Origin: Streptomyces sp. NRRL F-6676
Lineage (GTDB): Bacteria > Actinomycetota > Actinomycetes > Streptomycetales > Streptomycetaceae
NCBI RefSeq assembly: GCF_000725625.1
Contig: NZ_JOHS01000009.1
Coordinates: 1-64,000, forward strand
DNA length: 64,000 nucleotides
Direction: 5' to 3'
Part shown: positions 28,558 through 37,128 of the stretch, piece by piece
How positions within the stretch are numbered: position 1 is the stretch's first letter
Layout: every line of letters starts with the position of its first letter
Notes under the pieces: model-generated
Database searches by the model: none
What the model was told of the DNA's origin: nothing
The model's input: the letters and a program-made list of their open reading frames with translations, nothing else
Program-made: the position numbers and the translations under genes

Positions 28558-29973
28558 CGCGTCGGCCGCGAGGCGGTCGCCGATCTCGCGCAGACCGGTG
28601 AGGTCGTGCACGTCACCGGGGAGCGCGGCCACCTCGGCCACGGCCACCTCGGGGTGGAGTGCGAGGAAGCGGTCGCGGGTGCGCTGCTCGCGGGAGAGCA
28701 GCCGCATGCGCTCGGCGTGCAGCCGGAGCAGACCCGCCGTCAGATGATCCAGCGTGCCGCCGTCCTCGCTGTCGGCGGGGGAGCCCTCGTCGGAAGCGGC
28801 GGCCGGGTCGTCCGGACTGCCCGTACTTTCTGAACTGCCGTGTGTTTCGGGAGAGTTACGAGGACCTTCCTTCCCGTCCCGCTGATCCACAATGCGGGCG
28901 TCCTCAAGATTTTCCGCGGCGGCCAGTGCCCGCTCGGCCGACAGCTGGGCGGCCCCGCTGCCGTGCACCCGGTTGAGGACCAGGCCGGCCAGCGGCATCC
29001 GCTCCGCGGCCAGGCGCTCCACGAAGTACGCGGCCTCGCGCAGCGCGTCCCGCTCCGGCGCCGCCACCACCAGGAACGCCGTACCGGGCGCCTGGAGCAG
29101 CTTGTACGTGGCATCCGCACGGGTGCGGAACCCGCCGAACATCGTGTCCATCGCCGCCACGAACGTCTGTACGTCGTGCAGCAACTGGCCGCCGAGCAAC
29201 TTGCCCAGCGCCCCCGTCATCATCGACATCCCGACGTTCAGGAACTTCATCCCCGCCCGGCCGCCGACCTTCGCGGGCGCCAGCAGGACGCGGATCAGCT
29301 TGCCGTCGAGGAACGAGCCGAGCCGCTTGGGCGCGTCCAGGAAGTCCAGCGCCGAGCGCGAGGGCGGGGTGTCGACGACGATGAGGTCCCACTCGTCGCG
29401 CGAGCGGAGCTGGCCCAGCTTCTCCATCGCCATGTACTCCTGCGTGCCCGCGAAGCCCGCCGAGAGCGACTGGTAGAAGGGGTTGCCCAGGATGGCCGCC
29501 GCCCGCTCGCGGTCCGCGTGCGCCTCGACGATCTCGTCGAACGTGCGCTTCATGTCGAGCATCATGGCGTGCAGTTCGCCGCCCGCGGTGTCCTCGACGC
29601 CCTTCACCCGGCGCGGGGTGTTGTCCAGTGCGTCGATGCCCATGGACTGCGCGAGCCGGCGGGCCGGGTCGATCGTCAGCACGACCACCTTTCGGCCGCG
29701 TTCGGCGGCGCGCAGGCCGAGGGCGGCCGCCGTCGTCGTCTTGCCGACGCCGCCGGAGCCGCAGCACACCACGATGCGGGTCCCGGGGTCGTCCAGGAGG
29801 GGGTCGATGTCCAGGACGCGCGCGGGGTCGAGGGAGCGGGCCGCCGCGAGGTCGTGGGCGGAGGCGGCGGCACGGGCGGCGCGGTCCTCCCCGGCGGGCA
29901 CGCCCGCGGGGTCCTTCTCGGCGTCCCGGGTGCGGGTGGTCTGGGGGTGCGTGGAGGCCGGGTCCGGACTCAT
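28546..29973 (-). CDS. ArsA/GET3-type ATPase, second of pair
   Basis: 475 residues. After a polar N-terminus of about 60 residues comes a deviant Walker A, CGSGGVGKTTTAAALGLRAA, then TIDPARRLAQSMG (switch I), the long helical insert with GTQEYMAMEKLGQL, and LIVVDTPPSRSALDFLDAP (switch II). Near residue 370 an acidic Ser/Glu/Asp stretch replaces conserved sequence. Annotated as an ion-transporting ATPase in relatives, but the fold equally fits a chaperone-like GET3 role; no arsenite operon is present. It overlaps the partner gene by four bases (ATGA), so the two probably form a heterodimer. Confidence 0.88.
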   Translation of the reverse strand: MSPDPASTHPQTTRTRDAEKDPAGVPAGEDRAARAAASAHDLAAARSLDPARVLDIDPLLDDPGTRIVVCCGSGGVGKTTTAAALGLRAAERGRKVVVLTIDPARRLAQSMGIDALDNTPRRVKGVEDTAGGELHAMMLDMKRTFDEIVEAHADRERAAAILGNPFYQSLSAGFAGTQEYMAMEKLGQLRSRDEWDLIVVDTPPSRSALDFLDAPKRLGSFLDGKLIRVLLAPAKVGGRAGMKFLNVGMSMMTGALGKLLGGQLLHDVQTFVAAMDTMFGGFRTRADATYKLLQAPGTAFLVVAAPERDALREAAYFVERLAAERMPLAGLVLNRVHGSGAAQLSAERALAAAENLEDARIVDQRDGKEGPRNSPETHGSSESTGSPDDPAAASDEGSPADSEDGGTLDHLTAGLLRLHAERMRLLSREQRTRDRFLALHPEVAVAEVAALPGDVHDLTGLREIGDRLAADAEPS

Positions 29974-30947
29974 GAGATCCCTTGCTGACGCAGTTCCTTG
30001 GCCAGGTGGTACAGGCCCGCCAGGTCCATTCCCTCGGCGAGCAGCGGGAGTTCGTGCAGCGGCAGGCCGAGCTCGGTCAGCTGGGCGCGCTGGTCGTGCT
30101 CCAGCGCGTACCGCTCGGCGTACTCCTCGGCCTGTTGCAGCAGCGGATCCACCAGGCGCTCGGCCAGCCCACCGCGCCGCGCGCCGCCGAGGCCCGCGCC
30201 CGAGAGGGACTTGGCGAGGGCGGTGCGCGGAGCGGTGCCCGCGAGCTCCAGGTCCGCCCGGTCCAGTACGGCCGGACGCACCATGTTGACGATGATCCGC
30301 CCCACCGGCAGCCGGGCCCCGCGCAGCTCCGTGATGCCGTCCGCGGTCTCCTGGACGGGCATCTCCTCCAGCAGCGTCACCAGGTGGACGGCCGTCTCGC
30401 GGGACTTCAGGACCCGCATCACCGCCTGGGCCTGATTGTGTATGGGGCCGATCCTGGCGAGTCCGGCCACCTCGTCGTTGACGTTGAGGAAGCGCGTGAT
30501 GCGGCCGGTGGGAGGCGCGTCCATGACGACGTAGTCGTACGTGAACCGGCCGTGCTTGTCCTTGCGGCGCACCGCCTCGCACGCCTTGCCGGTCAGCAGG
30601 ACGTCCCGCAGGCCGGGCGCGACGGTGGTGGCGAAGTCGATCGCGCCGAGCTTCTTCAGGGCGCGGCCCGCGCCGCCGAGCTTGTAGAACATCTGGAGGT
30701 AGTCCAGCAGGGCCAGCTCGGGGTCGATCGCCAGTGCGAACACCTCGCCGCCCCCGGGGGCGACGGCGATCTTGCGTTCCTCGTACGGCAGCGCCTGCGT
30801 CTCGAAGAGCTGTGCGATGCCCTGTCTGCCTTCCACCTCCACCAGAAGCGTGCGCTTTCCCTCGGTCGCGAGGGCGAGCGCGAGTGCTGCGGCGACCGTG
30901 GTCTTACCGGTACCGCCCTTGCCGCTGACGACCTGGAGCCTGCTCAC
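29970..30947 (-). CDS. ArsA/GET3-type ATPase, first of pair
   Basis: 325 residues. It begins MSRLQVVSGKGGTGKTTVAAALALALA, a deviant Walker A with the signature first Lys, and shows VEVEGRQGIAQLFE in the switch I region and YVVMDAPPTGRITRFLNV as switch II. It lacks the polar extension of its partner. The pair next to wblA is conserved in actinomycetes, with no proven function that I know of. Divergent from DUF4177; first gene of the operon. Confidence 0.9.
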   Translation of the reverse strand: MSRLQVVSGKGGTGKTTVAAALALALATEGKRTLLVEVEGRQGIAQLFETQALPYEERKIAVAPGGGEVFALAIDPELALLDYLQMFYKLGGAGRALKKLGAIDFATTVAPGLRDVLLTGKACEAVRRKDKHGRFTYDYVVMDAPPTGRITRFLNVNDEVAGLARIGPIHNQAQAVMRVLKSRETAVHLVTLLEEMPVQETADGITELRGARLPVGRIIVNMVRPAVLDRADLELAGTAPRTALAKSLSGAGLGGARRGGLAERLVDPLLQQAEEYAERYALEHDQRAQLTELGLPLHELPLLAEGMDLAGLYHLAKELRQQGIS

Positions 30948-31019
30948 GTATTCGAGCCTAACCAGTCCGCGCTCGGGCTACGCGGGAGGCTGTGGACAAC
31001 GGGGGATACAGTCGGCCCC

Positions 31020-31178
31020 ATGACCAAGTGGGAATACGCAACCGTGCCGCTGCTCGTCCACGCCACGAAGCAGATCCTGGACACCTGGGGCGAGGACGGC
31101 TGGGAGCTCGTCCAGGTCGTGCCCGGCCCGAACGCCGAGCAGCTCGTGGCCTACCTGAAGCGGGAGAAGCAGGCGTGA
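31020..31178 (+). CDS. DUF4177 small protein
   Basis: 52 residues: TKWEYATVPLLVHATKQILDTWGEDGWELVQVVPG and a basic C-terminus. The pattern of an early W-E-Y strand, a helix and a G-W-E-L strand is DUF4177. Its stop overlaps the RidA start by four bases (GTGA). Function unknown; the constant pairing with RidA suggests a shared role. Confidence 0.9.
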   Translation: MTKWEYATVPLLVHATKQILDTWGEDGWELVQVVPGPNAEQLVAYLKREKQA

Positions 31179-31648
31179 GCGCGGTCGAGGACCGGCTCGC
31201 GGAGCTCGGGCTGACCCTGCCGGAGGTCGTGCCGCCGCTGGCCGCGTACCAGCCGGCGGTGCGGTCGGGGGCGTACGTGTTCACGGCGGGGCAGCTGCCG
31301 CTGGTGGACGGGAAGCTGCCGGTCACCGGGAAGGTGGGGGCGGAGGTCACGGCCGAGGAGGCGGCGGGGCTGGCGCGGACGTGTGCGCTGAACGCGCTCG
31401 CGGCGGTCAAGTCGGTCGTCGGTGACCTCGACCGGGTCGTGCGGGTGGTGAAGGTCGTCGGGTTCGTGGCGTCGGCGAGCGACTTCACGGGGCAGCCGGG
31501 GGTTGTGAACGGGGCGAGTGAGCTGCTCGTCGAGGTGTTGGGGGACAAGGGCGTGCATGCGCGGAGTGCGGTGGGGGTTGCCGTGTTGCCGCTGGACGCG
31601 CCGGTCGAGGTGGAGATCCAGGTGGAGGTGGCGGGGGCGGGAGAGTAG
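31175..31648 (+). CDS. RidA-family enamine/imine deaminase
   Basis: 157 residues from GTG: YQPAVRSGAYVFTAGQLPLVDGK, ARTCALNALAAVKSVVG, VVRVVKVVGFVAS and RSAVGVAVLPLDAPVEVEIQVEV. The last contains the RSA and E-I patterns of the YjgF/YER057c fold, with the Arg that binds the substrate carboxylate. Family members remove reactive enamines such as 2-aminoacrylate. Translation is coupled to DUF4177. Codon use shifts toward G-ending codons, which makes its DNA look G-rich at the end. Confidence 0.9.
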   Translation: MSAVEDRLAELGLTLPEVVPPLAAYQPAVRSGAYVFTAGQLPLVDGKLPVTGKVGAEVTAEEAAGLARTCALNALAAVKSVVGDLDRVVRVVKVVGFVASASDFTGQPGVVNGASELLVEVLGDKGVHARSAVGVAVLPLDAPVEVEIQVEVAGAGE

Positions 31649-31993
31649 GGGGTTGAGGGGTGGGAGGGGGTTGGCCCGGGAGGGTTTTCGCCCCCGCCGC
31701 CCCTACCCTTCCCGTCCTTTCAAGGGGCTCCGCCCCTTCGACCCCGGGGTGCGTTGTCGGCTGACGGCCGGTGGGGACTTCTCGCGCAGTTCCCCGCGCC
31801 CCTTTGGGGCACGGTGGCAGCTCGCGCCCCCGCGGCGGAGCCGCGCAGACAACACAGCCCCGCGCCCCTTCAGGGCGCGGTGAGTGCTCGCGCTCCCGTG
31901 GTGGAGCCGTGCAGGTGCAGGCCCTGTCCTGGGCACAGCGCGTTCCTACTGGTCGGTCTCGAACATCTGGTTGTTGCGGGATAGCCTCCGGGC
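31649..31993. repeat. Intergenic region with dispersed Streptomyces palindromic repeat
   Basis: No gene is seen in these 345 bases. From about 31690 to 31930 there are repeated modules: AAGGGGCTCCGCCCCTT, CGCAGTTCCCCGCGCCCCTT followed by TGGGGC, and a second near-copy CCGCGCCCCTTCAGGGCGCGG. GCTCGCG-C-CCC-G-GGAGCCG-GCAG occurs twice (31822 and 31890). This hairpin-rich family is scattered between genes in many Streptomyces genomes. It may also end the RidA transcript. Confidence 0.75.
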
Positions 31994-32863
31994 ATGGGGA
32001 ATGGGCAGTGGTTTCCGGCTGAGTGGCCGGAACTGATCCGTGCGCTGGCGGACGGACGTCTCGCTCCGGTGGCCGCCAGGCGCGCGGCCACCGTGATGCT
32101 GCTGCGGGACACCGGTGACGGGCCCGCCGTCCACATGCTGCGGCGGCGCACGTCCATGGCCTTCGCCGGGGGCGCGTACGCGTACCCGGGTGGCGGCGTC
32201 GATTCCCGTGACGACGAGCACCACGTCCGCTGGGCGGGCCCCACGCGCGCGTGGTGGGCCGACAGGCTCGGCGTGGACGGGACGGCCGAGGCGCAGGCGA
32301 TCGTCTGCGCGGCCGTGCGGGAGACGTACGAGGAGGCCGGCGTCCTTCTCGCCGGGCCCACCCCGGACACCGTGGTCGGCGACACCACCGGCGCCGACTG
32401 GGAGGCCGACCGCGCCGCCCTGGTCGCCCGTGAGACGTCCTTCGCCCAGTTCCTGGACCGCCGGGGCCTCGTCCTCCGTTCCGACCTGCTGGGCGCCTGG
32501 ACGCGGTGGATCACCCCCGAGTTCGAGCCGCGCCGCTACGACACCTGGTTCTTCGTCGCCGCCCTGCCCGAGGGCCAGCGCACGCGCAACGCCTCCACGG
32601 AGGCCGACCGGACGGTGTGGATCCGCCCGTCCGAGGCGGCCCGGGGGTACGACGACGGCGAGCTGCTGATGCTCCCGCCGACCATCGCGACCCTGCGCCA
32701 GCTCGTCCCGTACGCCACCGCGGCCGACGCCCTGGCCGCCGCGCCGGGGCGCGACCTGGAGCCGGTGCTGGCCCGGGCCGAGGTCCAGGACGCCGGGATC
32801 CGCCTGTACTGGCCGGGCCACGACGAGTTCACCATGCACATACCGAGCGGCGGAGGCCAGTGA
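31994..32863 (+). CDS. Nudix hydrolase, NUDT19-like length
   Basis: 289 residues. The domain begins AATVMLLRDTGDGPAVHMLRRR, and the Nudix box is present with an insertion: YPGGGVDSRD, then AAVRETYEEAGVLLAG. A long alpha-helical C-terminal part (FAQFLDRRGLVLRSDLLGAW, LMLPPTIATLRQL) is typical of the NUDT19/RppH-distant group that cleaves CoA or nucleoside diphosphates. Substrate unknown. It ends one base before the next gene's ATG, so the two form an operon with the beta-lactamase-fold hydrolase. Confidence 0.88.
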   Translation: MGNGQWFPAEWPELIRALADGRLAPVAARRAATVMLLRDTGDGPAVHMLRRRTSMAFAGGAYAYPGGGVDSRDDEHHVRWAGPTRAWWADRLGVDGTAEAQAIVCAAVRETYEEAGVLLAGPTPDTVVGDTTGADWEADRAALVARETSFAQFLDRRGLVLRSDLLGAWTRWITPEFEPRRYDTWFFVAALPEGQRTRNASTEADRTVWIRPSEAARGYDDGELLMLPPTIATLRQLVPYATAADALAAAPGRDLEPVLARAEVQDAGIRLYWPGHDEFTMHIPSGGGQ

Positions 32864-32864
32864 G

Positions 32865-33695
32865 ATGACGGAGGCAGCGGCCCTTCCCGGGCAGCCACGT
32901 GGCGGGGTCCTCTCCGGACCGGCCACCGCGCGCGCGGTCAACGTTCTCGCGCCGAACCCGTCGGCGATGACGCTGGACGGCACCAACACGTGGATCGTCG
33001 CCGAGCCGGACTCCGGCCTGGCCGTGGTGATAGACCCGGGCCCGCTGGACGACGCCCACCTGCGGAACGTCGCCGCCACGGCCGAGCGGGCGGGCCGGCG
33101 CATAGCGCTCACCCTGCTGACCCACGGCCACCCCGACCACGCCGAGGGCGCCACGAGGTTTGCGGAGCTGACGTCGACAAAGGTGCGCGCGCTGGATCCG
33201 GCGCTGCGGCTCGGGGACGAGGGACTGGGCGCCGGGGACGTCGTCACCGTCGGCGGCCTGGAACTGCGCGTGGTCCCGACCCCGGGACACACGGCCGACT
33301 CCCTGTGCTTCCATCTCCCGGCCGACCGGGCCGTCCTCACCGGCGACACCATATTGGGGCGCGGTACGACGGTCGTCGCCCACCCCGACGGCCGCCTCGG
33401 CGACTACCTGGACTCACTGCGCCGTCTGAGGTCGCTCACGGTCGACGACGGCGTCCAAACGGTGCTGCCGGGCCACGGCCCCGTCCTGGAGGACGCCCAG
33501 GGCGCCGTCGACTTCTACCTCGCCCACCGCGCCCACCGCCTCGCCCAGGTCGAGACGGCGGTCGAGAACGGCCACCGCACACCGTCTGAGGTCGTCTCCC
33601 ACGTCTACGCGGACGTGGACCGCTCCCTGTGGCCGGCGGCGGAACTGTCGGTCAGGGCGCAGATGGAGTACCTGGGAGACCACGGCCTGATCTGA
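32865..33695 (+). CDS. Metallo-beta-lactamase fold hydrolase
   Basis: 276 residues. The zinc motif THGHPDHAEGA (H-x-H-x-D-H) lies near residue 86, then VPTPGHTADSLCF, the bridging Asp in VLTGDTILG, and LPGHGP. The C-terminal helix region (FYLAHRAHRLAQVETAVE) is that of the LACTB2/RNase Z-like group. It acts as a hydrolase with two metal ions, most likely intracellular because there is no signal sequence. Partner of the preceding Nudix gene. Confidence 0.92.
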   Translation: MTEAAALPGQPRGGVLSGPATARAVNVLAPNPSAMTLDGTNTWIVAEPDSGLAVVIDPGPLDDAHLRNVAATAERAGRRIALTLLTHGHPDHAEGATRFAELTSTKVRALDPALRLGDEGLGAGDVVTVGGLELRVVPTPGHTADSLCFHLPADRAVLTGDTILGRGTTVVAHPDGRLGDYLDSLRRLRSLTVDDGVQTVLPGHGPVLEDAQGAVDFYLAHRAHRLAQVETAVENGHRTPSEVVSHVYADVDRSLWPAAELSVRAQMEYLGDHGLI

Positions 33696-33727
33696 GAAGA
33701 ACCGCCTCGGGACCCGCCGTCACCCCG

Positions 33728-34402
33728 TCAACGCGACCGCTTGGCCAACCGCTCGACGTCGAGCAGGATCACCGCCCGCGCCTCCAGCCGCAGCCACCCC
33801 CGCCCCGCGAAGTCCGCGAGCGCCTTGTTGACGGTCTCCCGCGACGCCCCCACGAGCTGCGCCAGCTCCTCCTGCGTCAGATCGTGCACCACATGAATGC
33901 CCTCTTCCGACTGCACACCGAACCGTCGCGAAAGGTCGAGCAGCGCCCGCGCCACCCGCCCCGGCACGTCCGAGAAGACGAGGTCGGCCATCTGGTCGTT
34001 GGTCTTGCGCAGTCGCCGGGCGACGGCACGCAGCAGCGCGGCGGCCACCTCGGGCCGCGCGTTGAGCCACGGCTGGAGGTCGCCGTGACCGAGACCGAGC
34101 AGCTTGACCTCGGTGAGCGCCGTGGCCGTCGCCGTACGCGGGCCCGGGTCGAACAGCGACAGCTCGCCGATCAGCTCGCCGGGGCCGAGGACGGCCAGCA
34201 TGTTCTCGCGCCCGTCGGGGGAGGTGCGGTGTAGCTTCACCTTGCCCTCGGTGACCACGTACAGCCGGTCACCGGGGTCGCCCTCGTGGAACAGCGAGTC
34301 ACCGCGCGCGAGGGTCACCTCACTCATGGAGGCGCGGAGCTCCGCGGCCTGCTCGTCATCGAGCGCCGCGAAGAGCGGGGCGCGCCGCAGAACGTCGTCC
34401 AC
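33728..34402 (-). CDS. crp: Crp/Fnr-family global regulator
   Basis: 224 residues. The cyclic-nucleotide-binding domain (FHEGDPGDRLYVVTEGKVKLH, GELIGELSLFDPGPRTATATAL with the E-L-S and R-T residues that contact cAMP) joins a long dimer helix. A winged HTH near the C-terminus follows (LTQEELAQLVGASRETVNKAL). No Fnr cysteines. In Streptomyces Crp controls germination and antibiotic production. ATG with GGAGAG upstream. A Crp-type palindrome lies about 100 bases upstream, so it may control itself. Confidence 0.95.
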   Translation of the reverse strand: MDDVLRRAPLFAALDDEQAAELRASMSEVTLARGDSLFHEGDPGDRLYVVTEGKVKLHRTSPDGRENMLAVLGPGELIGELSLFDPGPRTATATALTEVKLLGLGHGDLQPWLNARPEVAAALLRAVARRLRKTNDQMADLVFSDVPGRVARALLDLSRRFGVQSEEGIHVVHDLTQEELAQLVGASRETVNKALADFAGRGWLRLEARAVILLDVERLAKRSR

Positions 34403-34503
34403 GAGTTCTCTCCTTGTCGACCTGCTCAGGGGCTGTTCGCCCCCCGGGTACCCATCGGTTTACCAGGGGACCCTGCTGCCCATTTTGCCGGACGGTCCAA
34501 ACA

Positions 34504-34517
34504 GTGTGATCTGTCAC
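34504..34517. promoter_or_regulatory. Crp-type operator candidate between crp and nth
   Basis: GTGTGATCTGTCAC fits the GTG-N6-GNCAC motif remembered for S. coelicolor Crp, and contains TGTGA/TCACA arms. It is 102 bases upstream of crp and 120 upstream of nth, in the divergent spacer, a good position for autoregulation. Confidence 0.55.
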
Positions 34518-34636
34518 AAGGATGCCGCACAGGTGTGCCGGGCAGTGGGGCAGGGTCCGATTAGGGGGTTCCTTCCCCGGTGGGCGGAGCGGATGTCAGT
34601 GCCGGGTCGTAGGCTGGCCGGGTATCCAAATCGCCG

Positions 34637-35641
34637 GTGAGAGCACAGGCCAAGGGGGCTGGGCGGGTGGTTGTACGTCGGGATTCCGCTGACGGCGAAC
34701 AGAGCGGAGGCGGTACGGAGAAACCGGCAAAACCGGCGCGTGCGGCCGCGGCCGACGGGACGGCCGGTGAGCCGCGCAAGGCCGGCGGCTCGGGCAGGGC
34801 GCGCGGCTCGCGCGAGGACGGCGGTCCGAGCGAGCCGGCTGCCGCCGCGCCGCGCAAGGCCGCCGCCGAGTCGCGCACGGCCCTGGTCCGTCGTGCCCGC
34901 CGGATCAACCGCGAGCTCGCCGAGGTGTATCCGTACGCGCATCCGGAACTGGATTTCGAGAACCCCTTCCAGCTGATCGTCGCCACGGTCCTGTCCGCGC
35001 AGACCACCGACCTGCGCGTCAACCAGACGACACCGGCGCTCTTCGCCAAGTACCCGACTCCCGAGGACCTGGCGGCGGCCAATCCGGAGGAAGTCGAGGA
35101 GATCCTGCGGCCGTGCGGCTTCTTCCGTGCCAAGACGAAGTCGGTCATAGGGCTCTCCAAGGCCCTCGTGGAGCGGTTCGACGGCGAGGTGCCGGGGCGG
35201 CTGGAGGATCTGGTCACGCTGCCCGGCGTCGGCCGCAAGACGGCCTTCGTCGTTCTCGGCAATGCGTTCGGACGGCCGGGAATCACCGTGGACACACACT
35301 TCCAGCGGCTGGTGCGGCGCTGGCGGTGGACGGAGGAGACCGAGCCGGAGAAGATCGAGGCGGCCGTCGGCGCGCTCTTCCCGAAGAGCGACTGGACGAT
35401 GCTGTCGCATCATGTGATCTTCCACGGCCGCCGTATGTGCCACGCCCGCAAACCGGCCTGCGGTGCCTGCCCGATCGCCCCGCTCTGCCCGGCGTACGGC
35501 GAGGGGGAGACGGACCCCGAGAAGGCGCGGAAGCTGCTCAAGTACGAGAAGGGCGGCTTCCCCGGCCAGCGCCTCAAGCCCCCGCAGTCGTACCTGGACG
35601 CGGGCGGCATCCCGGCCCCGCCGCTGGGGGCCACCCGGTGA
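34637..35641 (+). CDS. nth: Endonuclease III, base-excision repair glycosylase
   Basis: 334 residues. The first 80 are a disordered Ala/Gly/Arg extension. The catalytic core starts at [22 protein letters not shown] and has the helix-hairpin-helix [14 protein letters not shown] with the catalytic Lys, [11 protein letters not shown] with the catalytic Asp, and the iron-sulfur loop [17 protein letters not shown] (C-x6-C-x2-C-x5-C). It removes oxidised pyrimidines and nicks abasic sites. The GTG start is uncertain; a later start would remove only the disordered part. Divergent from crp. Confidence 0.94.
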   Translation: MRAQAKGAGRVVVRRDSADGEQSGGGTEKPAKPARAAAADGTAGEPRKAGGSGRARGSREDGGPSEPAAAAPRKAAAESRTALVRRARRINRELAEVYPYAHPELDFENPFQLIVATVLSAQTTDLRVNQTTPALFAKYPTPEDLAAANPEEVEEILRPCGFFRAKTKSVIGLSKALVERFDGEVPGRLEDLVTLPGVGRKTAFVVLGNAFGRPGITVDTHFQRLVRRWRWTEETEPEKIEAAVGALFPKSDWTMLSHHVIFHGRRMCHARKPACGACPIAPLCPAYGEGETDPEKARKLLKYEKGGFPGQRLKPPQSYLDAGGIPAPPLGATR

Positions 35642-35729
35642 ACACGGTCCCGGACGGACACCCACACGAGGGACACGCGGAACGATCCGGGGCCCCGCGG
35701 GCGTTGGGACCGGCAGGACGGGGGTGGCA

Positions 35730-37010
35730 GTGACACACACCAGCAACACGAACGCGGATCGCGCGCCCGCGCGACCCGCGGCCGGGAACGCCGCCGACGC
35801 GCGACCGGCCGACGTACGCCCCGCGAGGCCGCAGGCGGCGGATGTACGGCCCGCCGACCCGCGGGCCCAGGCCGTGGGCTCGCGAGCCGTCGGCGGACAG
35901 CGGGCCGACGCGTCGCCCGCCGACGCGCAGCCGGCCGATGTGCGCTCCGCGAGGCCGCGGGCCGCAGGCATACGGCCCGCCGACCTGCGGGGCCGGACCG
36001 TGGACCCGCAGGCTGCCGACGGGCAGGGGCCCGGCGCGCAGCCCGCTGACGCGCGACCGGCAGGCGAACAGCCCGACGGCCCACAGGCCGCAAGCCCGGC
36101 GGGGCCCGCACGCCCGAGGTCCGAAGGCGAGGGATCTGAAGGCGAAGGGTCTGAAGGCGAGGGGGCCGGAGGCGAGAGTTCCGGAGGGACGAGGCCCCGG
36201 GGCGTGCAGCCCGCCGTCGGGGGACACACCGACACCGCGGCTCCGCCGTCCGCAGCCGCTCCGGCGTCCGTAGCCGCTCCGCCGTCCCCGGCCGCCCCGC
36301 CGTCCCCGGCCGCCGCTCCGGACGGTACTCGGCAGGCCGTCGACGGTCCGCGGGTCACCGCAGACGGATTGCCCGCGTGGCTGGACCCCGTCGTGCGGGC
36401 CGCCGGGACGATACGGCCCCGGCAGCTCAGCCGGTTCCTGCCGCCGGAGGACGGCGGCGGGCGGCAGTCCGCCGTGCTGATCCTCTTCGGCGAGGGCGCG
36501 CGCGGCCCGGAGCTGCTGCTCATGGAGCGCGCCGGCTCCCTGCGCTCGCACGCCGGGCAGCCCGCCTTCCCCGGCGGCGCCCTCGACCCCGAGGACGGCG
36601 ACCCGGCCACCGAGGGCCCCCTGCGCGCGGCGCTGCGCGAGGCCGAGGAGGAGACCGGCCTCGACCCCCGCGGCGTCCAGCTCTTCGGCGTGCTCCCCCG
36701 GCTCTACATCCCGGTGAGCGGCTTCGTCGTCACCCCGGTCCTCGGCTGGTGGCGGGAGCCGACCCCGGTCGGCGTGGTCGACCCGAAGGAGACCGCCCGG
36801 GTCTTCACCGTCCCCGTGGCGGATCTCACGGATCCCGCGCACCGCGTCACCGCCGTACACCCCATGGGCCACGCAGGTCCGGCATTCCTGGTCGAATCCG
36901 CCCTCGTGTGGGGTTTCACGGCGGGTGTGATCGACCGTCTGCTGCACTACGCGGGCTGGGAGCGCCCCTGGGACCGCGACAAGCGGGTCCCGCTCGACTG
37001 GCGCGCATGA
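35730..37010 (+). CDS. CoA-pyrophosphatase-type Nudix hydrolase with long disordered N-terminus
   Basis: 426 residues from GTG (VTHTSNTNADRAPA); GTG at 35724 is an alternative. Residues 1-205 are compositionally extreme: repeats of PADVR-P/S-ARP, PADPRA and PADAQ, then SEGEG three times, then PSPAAPP. The Nudix core follows: SAVLILFGEGARGPELLLMERA, RSHAGQPAFPGGALDPEDGD, and ALREAEEETGLDP, with the R-x-H-x-G-Q-x-x-F-P-G-G CoA motif. The N-terminal half should vary between strains. It starts about 90 bases after nth, so they may be co-transcribed. Confidence 0.85.
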   Translation: MTHTSNTNADRAPARPAAGNAADARPADVRPARPQAADVRPADPRAQAVGSRAVGGQRADASPADAQPADVRSARPRAAGIRPADLRGRTVDPQAADGQGPGAQPADARPAGEQPDGPQAASPAGPARPRSEGEGSEGEGSEGEGAGGESSGGTRPRGVQPAVGGHTDTAAPPSAAAPASVAAPPSPAAPPSPAAAPDGTRQAVDGPRVTADGLPAWLDPVVRAAGTIRPRQLSRFLPPEDGGGRQSAVLILFGEGARGPELLLMERAGSLRSHAGQPAFPGGALDPEDGDPATEGPLRAALREAEEETGLDPRGVQLFGVLPRLYIPVSGFVVTPVLGWWREPTPVGVVDPKETARVFTVPVADLTDPAHRVTAVHPMGHAGPAFLVESALVWGFTAGVIDRLLHYAGWERPWDRDKRVPLDWRA

Positions 37011-37128
37011 CAGGGTGGCACCCGTGCTGTGTTTCGACGGGGGACGCCGTGTCCCCCGCCGCCTCGTGTTCCGGAACACCGGCCGGACTTCGTGGTGAGA
37101 GGAACGTGACGAGGCGAGGCGTGAAGCG

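Noticed and set aside
28546..30947. Arsenic resistance operon
   Set aside because: The two ArsA-type ATPases have no arsB, arsC or arsR neighbours and lie next to wblA, a conserved non-arsenic context.
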